NCBI RefSeq assembly: GCF_023150235.1 | Contig: NZ_JAKLLH010000007.1 | Location: forward strand, 59,817-123,816 | Length of the DNA: 64,000 nucleotides | DNA from: Azonexus sp. | GTDB taxonomy: Bacteria; Pseudomonadota; Gammaproteobacteria; Burkholderiales; Rhodocyclaceae | Reading direction: 5' to 3' | Shown: in pieces, positions 8,632 to 16,231 of the stretch | Position numbering within the stretch: position 1 is the first letter of the stretch | How the letters are laid out: every line of letters begins with the position of its first letter | Program-made: the position numbers and the translations under genes | The notes under the pieces: model-generated | The model's input: only the letters and a program-made list of their open reading frames with translations | What the model was told of the DNA's origin: nothing | Databases searched by the model: none

Positions 8632-9033
8632 TCAGGTGCAGTTGTTGTTGAAGAAGACCAGCGCGGCAAGCGACATGCCGATGGTCGCACCGCCCCAGAG
8701 CATCACGCCGCGCAGGGCGGTACTGGCTTCATTTTTGAACTTGCGTTCCTTGAGCGAGAAATATTGTTGTAGTTCGCCCAGCGTCAGGGTGGCGAAGAAG
8801 AAGAAGAAAATCATGCCGCAGAACAGCATGATGATCGCGAAATCGCTCAGGGGCCGGCAGTAGCCACTGGTGGCGTGGTGAAAGACAAGAATGGCATCGG
8901 TCCGGAAGGCGAAGCGCCCGACCAGGTAGAGCAGCAGAATGAAGGTAAAGATGAGGCCGATGACAATCCAGGTTTCCGGCTTTCGCAATTGCTCGAAAGC
9001 GTCTTTCAGGTCGTCGATGATCCAGCGAAACAT
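8632..9033 (-). CDS. Hypothetical inner-membrane protein
   Basis: A 133-aa protein with three predicted membrane helices (about residues 22-41, 64-84 and 106-127), including the very hydrophobic IIMLFCGMIFFFFF. The amphipathic start MFRWIIDDLKDAFEQLRKP is cytosolic. GGAG lies 11 bases before the start. It precedes the response-regulator gene on the same strand and is divergent from the DUF748 gene with 65 bp between start codons. I do not recognise a family. Confidence 0.7.
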   Translation of the reverse strand: MFRWIIDDLKDAFEQLRKPETWIVIGLIFTFILLLYLVGRFAFRTDAILVFHHATSGYCRPLSDFAIIMLFCGMIFFFFFATLTLGELQQYFSLKERKFKNEASTALRGVMLWGGATIGMSLAALVFFNNNCT

Positions 9034-9098
9034 TGCGGTGCGATCTCCGGAAGGGGTGTGCTAGATTGGGATCATGGTGTTTTTGGGCGAAGGTTATC

Positions 9099-12000
9099 AT
9101 GGCTGAAGACAGGGCAGAAATCGCGGTGGGAGCGAATGCGGATCGCGATACCCGCCCGGCAATCCGCATGTATTGGCGGCCGCGCTTCTTGCGCGCCGTG
9201 CTCTGGGGGGCTTTCGCGGCGGCGATGCTGGGCTTGCTCGCCTATCTGGCGGTGCCGCCCCTGCTCAAGTCGCTGCTTGAGGAAGAGGCGACGCGTCTCC
9301 TCCGGCGCGAGTTGCGGATCGAGCGTATCGACTTCAATCCCTACGCGCTCTCGCTGCGCGTCGGCCTGCTCACGCTGAGCGATGCCGGCGGTCGCGAGGT
9401 GGCCGGTTTCGATGAACTGTTCGTCGATCTTTCGCTGGCCTCCTTGTTCAAGCAGGCATTGGTGGTCGATGAAATCCGGCTACGGGGGCCGCGTCTGGCG
9501 CTGATCCGCGAAGCCGACGGGCGCTACGATGTTTCCGATCTGCTCGACGAATGGTCGCAGGCCGACGATGAGACGGAGGGCGCCACCCCACGCTTTTCCC
9601 TCAACAATATCCGCATCGAGGATGGGCGCCTGAGCCTGGAAGATCGTCTCAAGGGGCGCAGCCATCGGCTGAGTGGGCTGACATTGGGCTTGCCTTTCGT
9701 TTCCAGCCTACCCTACCAGGCGGAAATTTTCGTCGAGCCGGTTTTTACCGCCGATATCGATGCGGCACGGATCGAAGCGAAGGCCCGTGCCAAACCGTTT
9801 TCGCACACCCGCGAGAGCGAGCTGGCCTTCGACCTCGAGCGCTTCGACCTTGGCGTTGTACAAAGCTATTTGCCGCCAGGGCTGCCCGTGCGTCTTGCCT
9901 CCGGCCTGCTCGACGCCGAGTTGCGCCTCGTCTTCAGCCAGTCTCCCGGGCAGGTTGCTTCCCTGGCCCTCAGCGGGGCCGTACATCTTTCGCAACTGGC
10001 ATTGGAGGACCGTGGCGGGCGGCCGCTGCTTGGCTGGAAACGGCTGGATGTCGAGTTGCAACGTGTCGATCCGCTGAATCTGGAAGTCGCTATCGCTCGC
10101 ATGGACATCGAGGCACCGGAAGTGAATGTCACGGTCGACCGCCAGGGAAACCTGAATTGGCTGCAAGCCGGATTGTCGCCCGCCCGGCCGGTGGCGGCTT
10201 CCGCCGGCAGTCGCCCCGTTCCCTCTCCGCGCTGGTCGCTGGGAGCGCTGAACCTGCAGGGCGGTATCCTGCGCTGGCGAGATGACTCGAATCTGCCGGC
10301 AGTGCGGGGGGAATTGCGGGAACTGCAGCTTCGTCTCGGCCCGCTCGATCACCATCTGGCGGCGCCGCTGGCCATTGCCGAGCTATCCTTTCGCCCGCAA
10401 TTCGGCGAGGCCTTGCGTTCGGGACCGGTCCGCCTGCGCGATATCCATGTCGACCTTGCGGCACGGCGGGTCGAGGTCGGCACGATGGAAAATACGCAGA
10501 CGCGGATACTGCTTCGGCGCGAGCGGGATGGCCGCCTGAATTGGTTGCAGCCGCCACGGCTTGCCATGCCCCCGGCGACGGAGGGAAGCGGTCCGGCGCC
10601 GTCGGCCCGGCCTTGGCGGGCGCGCTTGGCACGCCTGGCGGTCGACGATCTGGCCTTGCGCTTCGAGGATCGGGGCGGCAGGCGGGTACGGGTCCAGGAA
10701 ATCGATGCGCTCAGCCTGCACGGCGATAACCTGGGCAACGAGGCGGGGCCGCCGGGGCAACTCACCCTCAAGGCTCGCGTCAATCGCAAGGGCAGTCTTG
10801 GAATCGAAGGCCGAGTACAGGCCGAGCCGCTGGACCTGGCCCTCAAGCTCGACGCCCGCTCGCTGCCCTTGATGCCCTGGCAAGCCTATTTCGACGACTA
10901 TCTCGACGTGGCGGTGACGCGCGGCCTGGTTTCGGCGCAGGGGCAGGCGCAAGTGCGCGAGCGGGGAGGACAATGGCAGGCCGACTATCGCGGTTCATTG
11001 ACCTTGGGCGATTTTCTCGCGGTCGACCGTGTCAATCATGCCGATTTCCTGAAATGGAAGTCGCTGCACCTTGGCGCCATCGATTTCCGCCTGCAGCCAC
11101 TGGCCATCGATATCGGCGAAATCGCCCTGAGCGATTTTTATTCCCGCCTGATTCTCGATGCTCAGGGACAGCTCAATCTGCAGCGGATACTCCGTTCCCC
11201 CACCGAGGCCGCTCCGGCGCCGGCAGCCACCCCGGAGGGCGGGCAGGCGGTGGAAAAAGCGCCGCTGCCGCCGATACGGATCGCCAGGGTCAGCCTGCAG
11301 AATGGCAATGTGCATTTTTCCGATCATTTCATCCGTCCCCATTACTCGGTCAATGTCGGCAAGCTCGGTGGCCGGATAAGCGGACTCTCGTCGGCCGAGG
11401 GCAGTCTTGCCGAACTGGAACTGCGTGGCGCCTACGCCAACCTGGCTCCGGTGCGGGTCGATGGACGCTTGAATCCGCTGGCGAGCAACCCCTATCTCGA
11501 TCTCAAGGCCGAAGTCAGCGGCGTCGATCTGGTCGGCTTTTCGCCCTATGCCGGCAAGTATGCCGGCTATGCCATCGAGAAGGGCAAGCTGTCGCTGAAT
11601 CTCGCCTACAAGCTGGAAAACCGGCAGTTGAGCGCCGATAACCGCCTCTTCCTCGACCAGTTAACCTTCGGGGAAGCGGTCGATAGCCCGGATGCCACGA
11701 CCTTGCCGGTCAACCTGGCCCTGGCGCTGTTGCGGAACAACCGGGGCGAGATCGATATCAACCTGCCGATTTCCGGTTCGCTCGACGATCCACAGTTCTC
11801 GGTCGGCGGCCTGATCGTCAAGGTAATCGTCAATCTCTTCGTCAAGGCCGTGAGTTCGCCCTTCGCCCTGCTTGGCTCCTTGTTCGGCGGTGACGAGGCC
11901 TTATCCACGGTCGACTTCGCGCCGGGGCGAAATTTGCTGACGCCCGAGAGCGAGAAGAAATTGGCGATACTCGCACACGCCTTGCAGGAGCGTGGCGGCC

Positions 12001-12452
12001 TGAAGCTGGAAATCGTCGGACGCGCCGACCCCGAGTCCGATCGCGAGGGCTTGAAGCGAGTGGCGCTCGAGCGCGCGGTGAAGGTGCAGAAAGCACGCGA
12101 ATTGCGGAGAAAGACTGGCGAGGGGCGTTCGCTCGATGCGCTCGAACTGGGTGAGGACGAATATTCCACCTACCTGCGCCTGGCTTATCGCGAGGCAAAA
12201 TTCCCCAAGCCGCGCAACCTGCTGGGACTGGAAAAGAGCTTGCCGGATGAGGAAATGGAGAAACTGCTTCTGACCCACCTCCCCGCCGGGGAAGAAGCCT
12301 TGCGGCAACTCGCCACCCGTCGGGCGGAAACCGTGCAGGCCTGGCTGGCCGAGAAGGGAGCACCGCTCGAGCGTCTCTTCATGCTGCCGGTAAAACTCGG
12401 CGCGGACCCGGGCGGACAGCGCGCGGCGGGGGTCGAGTTTTCGCTGAAATGA
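9099..12452 (+). CDS. DUF748 (AsmA-like) giant envelope protein
   Basis: A 1117-aa protein with one N-terminal membrane anchor (about residues 31-52) followed by a long series of beta-rich AsmA/TamB-like segments, for example LRRELRIERIDFNPYALSLRVGLLTL and repeated blocks of the LNWLQ type. The C-terminal 200 residues carry the DUF748 signature region, starting STVDFAPGRNLLTPESEKKL. This family is related to AsmA-like proteins implicated in lipid transport or outer-membrane homeostasis; the precise role is inference. The ATG at 9099 has an AAGG upstream. Its stop overlaps the start of the DUF3293 gene (ATGA), so it heads a three-gene operon. The coding sequence carries three CACGGTCGAC half-sites (10130, 11022, 11906). 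Confidence 0.88.
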   Translation: MAEDRAEIAVGANADRDTRPAIRMYWRPRFLRAVLWGAFAAAMLGLLAYLAVPPLLKSLLEEEATRLLRRELRIERIDFNPYALSLRVGLLTLSDAGGREVAGFDELFVDLSLASLFKQALVVDEIRLRGPRLALIREADGRYDVSDLLDEWSQADDETEGATPRFSLNNIRIEDGRLSLEDRLKGRSHRLSGLTLGLPFVSSLPYQAEIFVEPVFTADIDAARIEAKARAKPFSHTRESELAFDLERFDLGVVQSYLPPGLPVRLASGLLDAELRLVFSQSPGQVASLALSGAVHLSQLALEDRGGRPLLGWKRLDVELQRVDPLNLEVAIARMDIEAPEVNVTVDRQGNLNWLQAGLSPARPVAASAGSRPVPSPRWSLGALNLQGGILRWRDDSNLPAVRGELRELQLRLGPLDHHLAAPLAIAELSFRPQFGEALRSGPVRLRDIHVDLAARRVEVGTMENTQTRILLRRERDGRLNWLQPPRLAMPPATEGSGPAPSARPWRARLARLAVDDLALRFEDRGGRRVRVQEIDALSLHGDNLGNEAGPPGQLTLKARVNRKGSLGIEGRVQAEPLDLALKLDARSLPLMPWQAYFDDYLDVAVTRGLVSAQGQAQVRERGGQWQADYRGSLTLGDFLAVDRVNHADFLKWKSLHLGAIDFRLQPLAIDIGEIALSDFYSRLILDAQGQLNLQRILRSPTEAAPAPAATPEGGQAVEKAPLPPIRIARVSLQNGNVHFSDHFIRPHYSVNVGKLGGRISGLSSAEGSLAELELRGAYANLAPVRVDGRLNPLASNPYLDLKAEVSGVDLVGFSPYAGKYAGYAIEKGKLSLNLAYKLENRQLSADNRLFLDQLTFGEAVDSPDATTLPVNLALALLRNNRGEIDINLPISGSLDDPQFSVGGLIVKVIVNLFVKAVSSPFALLGSLFGGDEALSTVDFAPGRNLLTPESEKKLAILAHALQERGGLKLEIVGRADPESDREGLKRVALERAVKVQKARELRRKTGEGRSLDALELGEDEYSTYLRLAYREAKFPKPRNLLGLEKSLPDEEMEKLLLTHLPAGEEALRQLATRRAETVQAWLAEKGAPLERLFMLPVKLGADPGGQRAAGVEFSLK

Positions 12453-12925
12453 GGGATGTGGAGCCGGCGGAGGGCGGGCGCGAGGGTGAGGGCGAGGGCT
12501 TTTCGCGGCACGACTGCGACGCGGCCTACCGGGCGACGACCTATCGTCTCCATCTCGATGCAGCCTGCTTCGACTTACGGATTGGGCTGGCGCATCCCGC
12601 CTTCCGCGCCTGGTTGCAAAGCCGTGAAAGTGACAAATTTGCGATCATTACGGCGTACAATCCCGCTTCAGTGCAGTTGGGGTTCGCGGAGAATGCCGAA
12701 CGTCAGCGCCGGCTGGAAAACGAGCTGCGGCAGCTCGCCTGCCTGGCGGGGCAAGGCGAAAATTTTGCGGACGACACCGGCTGGCCGGTGGAACCCAGCT
12801 GTCTGGCGCTGGGTCTCAGTTGGGAAGAGGCTCGTCGCCTGGGGGCGGCTTACGGCCAGAATGCGGTACTGGTGGGCGGGGGAGATGCGATCCCGCGCCT
12901 GCTGTGGATAGAAGAAGACAAATAA
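12449..12925 (+). CDS. DUF3293 domain protein
   Basis: A 158-aa cytosolic protein. Its core (AYRATTYRLHLDAACFDLRI, FAIITAYNPAS, RRLENELRQL, ACLAGQGENFADDTGWPVEPS, AYGQNAVLVGG) matches the general layout of DUF3293 proteins, which have no established function. It overlaps the DUF748 gene by 4 bp (ATGA) and its TAA overlaps the next ATG by one base, so all three genes are translationally coupled. The first 20 residues are rich in Glu, Gly and Arg and look like a variable extension. Confidence 0.8.
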   Translation: MRDVEPAEGGREGEGEGFSRHDCDAAYRATTYRLHLDAACFDLRIGLAHPAFRAWLQSRESDKFAIITAYNPASVQLGFAENAERQRRLENELRQLACLAGQGENFADDTGWPVEPSCLALGLSWEEARRLGAAYGQNAVLVGGGDAIPRLLWIEEDK

Positions 12926-15318
12926 TGGGTAAGACAATCGGACGTTTTGACGTCAAGGGCGAGCTCGGGCGGGGGGCGCAGAGCGTCGTCTATCTTGGTT
13001 TCGATCCGCAGCTACAGCGTGAAATCGCCATCAAGACGCTGCATTTCGGCAAGCCCGACCCGCAGCAGAACGCGACCCTGCTCACGGAGGCGAGGACGGT
13101 CGGCAAGCTGCGTCACCCGAGTATCGTTCCCATTTTCGAGGCTGGCGAAGAGGGGGGCGATCTCTATCTGGTGTTCGAGTACGTTCCCGGCAAGAGTCTC
13201 GCCGCGCATCTGCACGATGCCGGCTCCTTGCCGGCGATCAAGGCCCTGAGCCTGATTCGCCCCATCCTTGATGCCGTGGCTTACGCCAATGCCCAGGGCG
13301 TGATCCATCGCGACCTGAAGCCATCGAATATCCTGATCGATGAAAATGGCCTGCCACGGGTCATGGATTTCGGCATTGCCGCGCGTGTCGATGGTCCGGC
13401 TGAATCACCGGACGAATATACCGGCACTCCCGCCTATATGGCGCCCGAATACATTGCCCGGCGTGAATTGAGCGAGCGTTGCGACGTTTTTGCCGCCGGC
13501 CTGATCCTCTACGAAATGCTGACCGGTCACCGTGCGGCTCAGGGGGACAATATCTATCAGGTGATGAACCGTGTCGCCAACGAGGATATCCGTCTGCCCC
13601 CGGGAACGGCGGCCGATCAGCGTCTGAGCGAAATCCTCAACAAGGCGCTGGCTCGCGATCCCGAGCTTCGCTACCAGACCGCCGCCCAGTTTGCCGAGGC
13701 GCTTGACGCCTACCTTTCCCCCGAGGTCGAAAACACCGGGAGCGACAGCAAGCAATCGACCATCGATTTCCTGCTGCGCCGGATGCGCCACAAGAGCGAT
13801 TTCCCCGCCTTGTCCGAATCGGTGACGACCATCAACAAGATTGCCGCCAGCGAAACCGAGAGTGTGAACAAACTCTCGAATTCGATTCTCAAGGATTTTG
13901 CGCTGACCAACAAAATCCTGCGCCTGGTGAATTCCGCCTATTTCCGTCCGGCGGGCGGCGGCAGCATCAGTACCGTCTCGCGGGCGGTGATCGTGCTCGG
14001 CTTCGATGTCGTGCGCAATATCGCCATCAGCGTGCTGCTCTTCGAGCATTTGCAGAACAAGGCCAATGCCAACCAGCTGAAGGAGGAATTCCTGCGCGCC
14101 AATCTGGCTGGCCTGCTCGGCAAGGAAGTCGGCAGCGCGGCGCAGATGCGGGATCTGGAACAGAGCTTCATCTGCGCGCTCTTCCACAATCTGGGGCGCC
14201 TGCTCGCACAATATTATTTCCCCGAGGAGGCCGAGGAAATCCGCCGCCTGGTCGCTCAACGCGGCGTGGGGGAAGACCTGGCCTCGCAGCAGGTGCTCGG
14301 GGTTTCCTACGAGGAAATGGGGGTCGAGATTGCCCGGCAGTGGGGCTTTCCGCCGCTTATCGTCGGGGCCATGCGGCGTTTGCCGGACGGCCCGGTACGC
14401 AAGCCCGGCACGCCGGAGGAGCGCCAGCGGATACTCTCCGGCATGGCCAACGAGCTCTGCTTGCTGGTTTCGCAGCCCGGCGGCGAGGGGCGGGAGCGGG
14501 AAATGCGCCGGATCATGGCCCGTTACGCCGCTGCCGTCTCCCTGACCGAAAAGGAAGTCAAGCAGAGCATGCAGCGTTCGGTCGAGGAAGCCGCCGAGTT
14601 CGCCCGCATCATCCACCTGAACCTGCAGCAGACTACCTTTGGCAAGCAGATGCGCCAGTTCCTGTCCGGCAAGTCCGGCGCCGGCGGCGAGGCCGGGCCG
14701 CGTCCGGGGGACGATACCCTGAGTTCGACCGTGCTCAAGGACGAAGGCGCCTACGGCATCATCGACGAACCCGGCGAGGATGGCAGCGTCGTCGATACCC
14801 GTATCGACGCCCAGGCGATCCTGACGGCGGGAATCCAGGACATCAGCAATACCTTGGTCGATGGTTTCAAGCTCAACGATATCCTGCGCATCATCCTCGA
14901 GACCATGTACCGGGCGATGGGTTTCAAGCGTGTCATTCTTTGCGTGCGCGATGCCAAGACCAACAGCATGATCGGGCGTTTCGGTTTCGGGCCGAACACC
15001 ACCGAGGTGGTCAAGGCTTTCCGCTTTCCCCTCAGCTTCGCCGCCGATGTCTTCCATGTCGCGGTTTCAAAGGGGGTCGATATCCTGATCAACGATATCA
15101 ACGACCCGAAAATCGCACCGCGTATCCCGATCTGGTACCGCAAAGCCCTGCCCGCGCAGTCGATGGTCCTTTTTCCGCTCAACATCAAGAACAATCCGGT
15201 GGCGCTGATTTACGCCGACCGTGACGATCCGGGCGGAATATCGATTCCGGAGAAGGAATTGTCGCTCCTGCGCACACTGCGCAACCAGGCGGTACTGGCG
15301 ATCAAGCAGGGAGGCTGA
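12925..15318 (+). CDS. Ser/Thr protein kinase - HDOD - GAF fusion
   Basis: A 797-aa three-module signalling protein. Residues 1-265 are a Hanks-type kinase with GELGRGAQSVVYLG, catalytic Lys37, HRDLKPSN (128-135), DFG (148-150) and the APE-like MAPEY. Residues 290-490 are an HDOD domain (SDFPALSESVTTINKIAAS; LFHNLGRLLAQYYFPEE). After a linker, a C-terminal GAF-type domain covers roughly 640-795. No transmembrane helix is seen, so it is cytosolic. HDOD proteins are degenerate HD-GYP relatives found in signalling. It is the last gene of the DUF748 operon and ends at a GC-rich terminator. Confidence 0.92.
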   Translation: MGKTIGRFDVKGELGRGAQSVVYLGFDPQLQREIAIKTLHFGKPDPQQNATLLTEARTVGKLRHPSIVPIFEAGEEGGDLYLVFEYVPGKSLAAHLHDAGSLPAIKALSLIRPILDAVAYANAQGVIHRDLKPSNILIDENGLPRVMDFGIAARVDGPAESPDEYTGTPAYMAPEYIARRELSERCDVFAAGLILYEMLTGHRAAQGDNIYQVMNRVANEDIRLPPGTAADQRLSEILNKALARDPELRYQTAAQFAEALDAYLSPEVENTGSDSKQSTIDFLLRRMRHKSDFPALSESVTTINKIAASETESVNKLSNSILKDFALTNKILRLVNSAYFRPAGGGSISTVSRAVIVLGFDVVRNIAISVLLFEHLQNKANANQLKEEFLRANLAGLLGKEVGSAAQMRDLEQSFICALFHNLGRLLAQYYFPEEAEEIRRLVAQRGVGEDLASQQVLGVSYEEMGVEIARQWGFPPLIVGAMRRLPDGPVRKPGTPEERQRILSGMANELCLLVSQPGGEGREREMRRIMARYAAAVSLTEKEVKQSMQRSVEEAAEFARIIHLNLQQTTFGKQMRQFLSGKSGAGGEAGPRPGDDTLSSTVLKDEGAYGIIDEPGEDGSVVDTRIDAQAILTAGIQDISNTLVDGFKLNDILRIILETMYRAMGFKRVILCVRDAKTNSMIGRFGFGPNTTEVVKAFRFPLSFAADVFHVAVSKGVDILINDINDPKIAPRIPIWYRKALPAQSMVLFPLNIKNNPVALIYADRDDPGGISIPEKELSLLRTLRNQAVLAIKQGG

Positions 15319-15325
15319 TCGGCGG

Positions 15326-15354
15326 CGGAGCGGGCTTGCCGCTCCGGGATTTTT
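15326..15354 (+). terminator. Intrinsic terminator after the kinase-HDOD-GAF gene
   Basis: An 8-bp GC stem, CGGAGCGG at 15326-15333 and CCGCTCCG at 15339-15346 with a five-base loop, is followed by GGATTTTT. It lies between the convergent kinase and soxZ genes. Unlike several other convergent junctions in this window, this one lacks the CACGGTCGACCGTG palindrome. Confidence 0.8.
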
Positions 15355-15374
15355 CCGCTGGCCTTGCCCCGGCT

Positions 15375-15686
15375 TCAGCTGGCCACGGTTTCATCGCGAC
15401 GCCGCGCGCCGGTGTTGTCGACCCAGGCGACGGCAAGCCGGTCTCCGGGTTTCAGTTCACGCACCCGGAAGGCAAACAAGGGGTTGCGTGCGACCGAGGC
15501 ATTCAGCTGAGCGTCGATCAGCGGCTTGCCGTTCAATTCCACGGTCAGGGTCTGGATGAATTGCGGCGGCAGGCTGCGACCCTGCTCATCCTTGCTCAGG
15601 CCGGTTTCCATTGGGTGGGGCAGCAGGATGCGGATTTCGCTGAAATCGGCGTGGCGCTGGATACGTATCTTGATCGGGTCGTTCAT
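15375..15686 (-). CDS. soxZ: Thiosulfate oxidation carrier complex protein SoxZ
   Basis: A 103-aa protein starting MNDPIKIRIQ and containing HPMETGLSKDEQG, a hallmark of SoxZ, with an immunoglobulin-like beta-sandwich pattern. SoxZ pairs with SoxY to carry sulfur intermediates in the periplasm on the SoxY C-terminal cysteine. The ATG at 15686 lies two bases past the soxY stop. An in-frame ATG at 15701 falls inside soxY and is not favoured. No soxXA, soxB or soxCD genes are nearby, so this is an isolated soxYZ pair. Confidence 0.93.
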   Translation of the reverse strand: MNDPIKIRIQRHADFSEIRILLPHPMETGLSKDEQGRSLPPQFIQTLTVELNGKPLIDAQLNASVARNPLFAFRVRELKPGDRLAVAWVDNTGARRRDETVAS

Positions 15687-15688
15687 CG

Positions 15689-16165
15689 TCAGGCTCCACA
15701 CCCACCCTGGGTGACCTTGATTTCGCGGAAAGCAACGTGGAATTTGCCGTCGCCGCTACGCACGACCGCGCGTATCCGCGTCGATTCGAGCAATTTGGCC
15801 TGAAGTTTGACGAAGGGCAGGGCCGGGGGCAGGAAATCGATGCTGGCACAGAGAGGGTAAGCGTTCTTGTCGGCAAAAACGGCAATGCTGACTGCGCCGG
15901 GCAGGGTCGTCGAGACCTCGATATCGACCTTGCCACCATTTTCCGCCGTCTCGGGGGCGTGAATCGTGATATCACGGGGGCCGGCCGGACTGGGTTGGAC
16001 TGCACCGTAGGCCTTGAGCGCCTCGTCGGTCTGGCGGGCGGTGAAGGCGTTGTGGTTCCAGCTGGCGGCAAGCAGGCGCGACGGCTGCAGCAGTCCGCCC
16101 GCGAGCAGCGCGGCGAGGGGAAGGGTGGTGCTGCCCTTGAGCAGCAGGCGACGCAGGGGGATCAT
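15689..16165 (-). CDS. soxY: Thiosulfate oxidation carrier protein SoxY
   Basis: A 158-aa secreted protein. The N-terminus has a twin-arginine-like stretch (RRLLLKG) and a hydrophobic core (PLAALLAGGLL), consistent with Tat export as in other SoxY proteins. The mature part has a long beta-sandwich and ends GGCGA; the cysteine at residue 156 is the sulfur-carrying residue in the family (usually GGCGG). It is directly upstream of soxZ with two bases between them. The orphan pair could serve an incomplete Sox pathway or act with TusA-type carriers elsewhere; that is inference. Confidence 0.92.
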   Translation of the reverse strand: MIPLRRLLLKGSTTLPLAALLAGGLLQPSRLLAASWNHNAFTARQTDEALKAYGAVQPSPAGPRDITIHAPETAENGGKVDIEVSTTLPGAVSIAVFADKNAYPLCASIDFLPPALPFVKLQAKLLESTRIRAVVRSGDGKFHVAFREIKVTQGGCGA

Positions 16166-16231
16166 CGATGGGCTTTCCTGGCCTGAAAGAAATGGGAAGC
16201 CGCGGCACGGCGCTTTCCCTGAAAAAAGGCG

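Noticed and set aside
13405-15057. A 550-codon open frame opposite the kinase-HDOD-GAF gene
   Set aside because: The sense strand has intact kinase, HDOD and GAF motifs; the antisense reading shows none.
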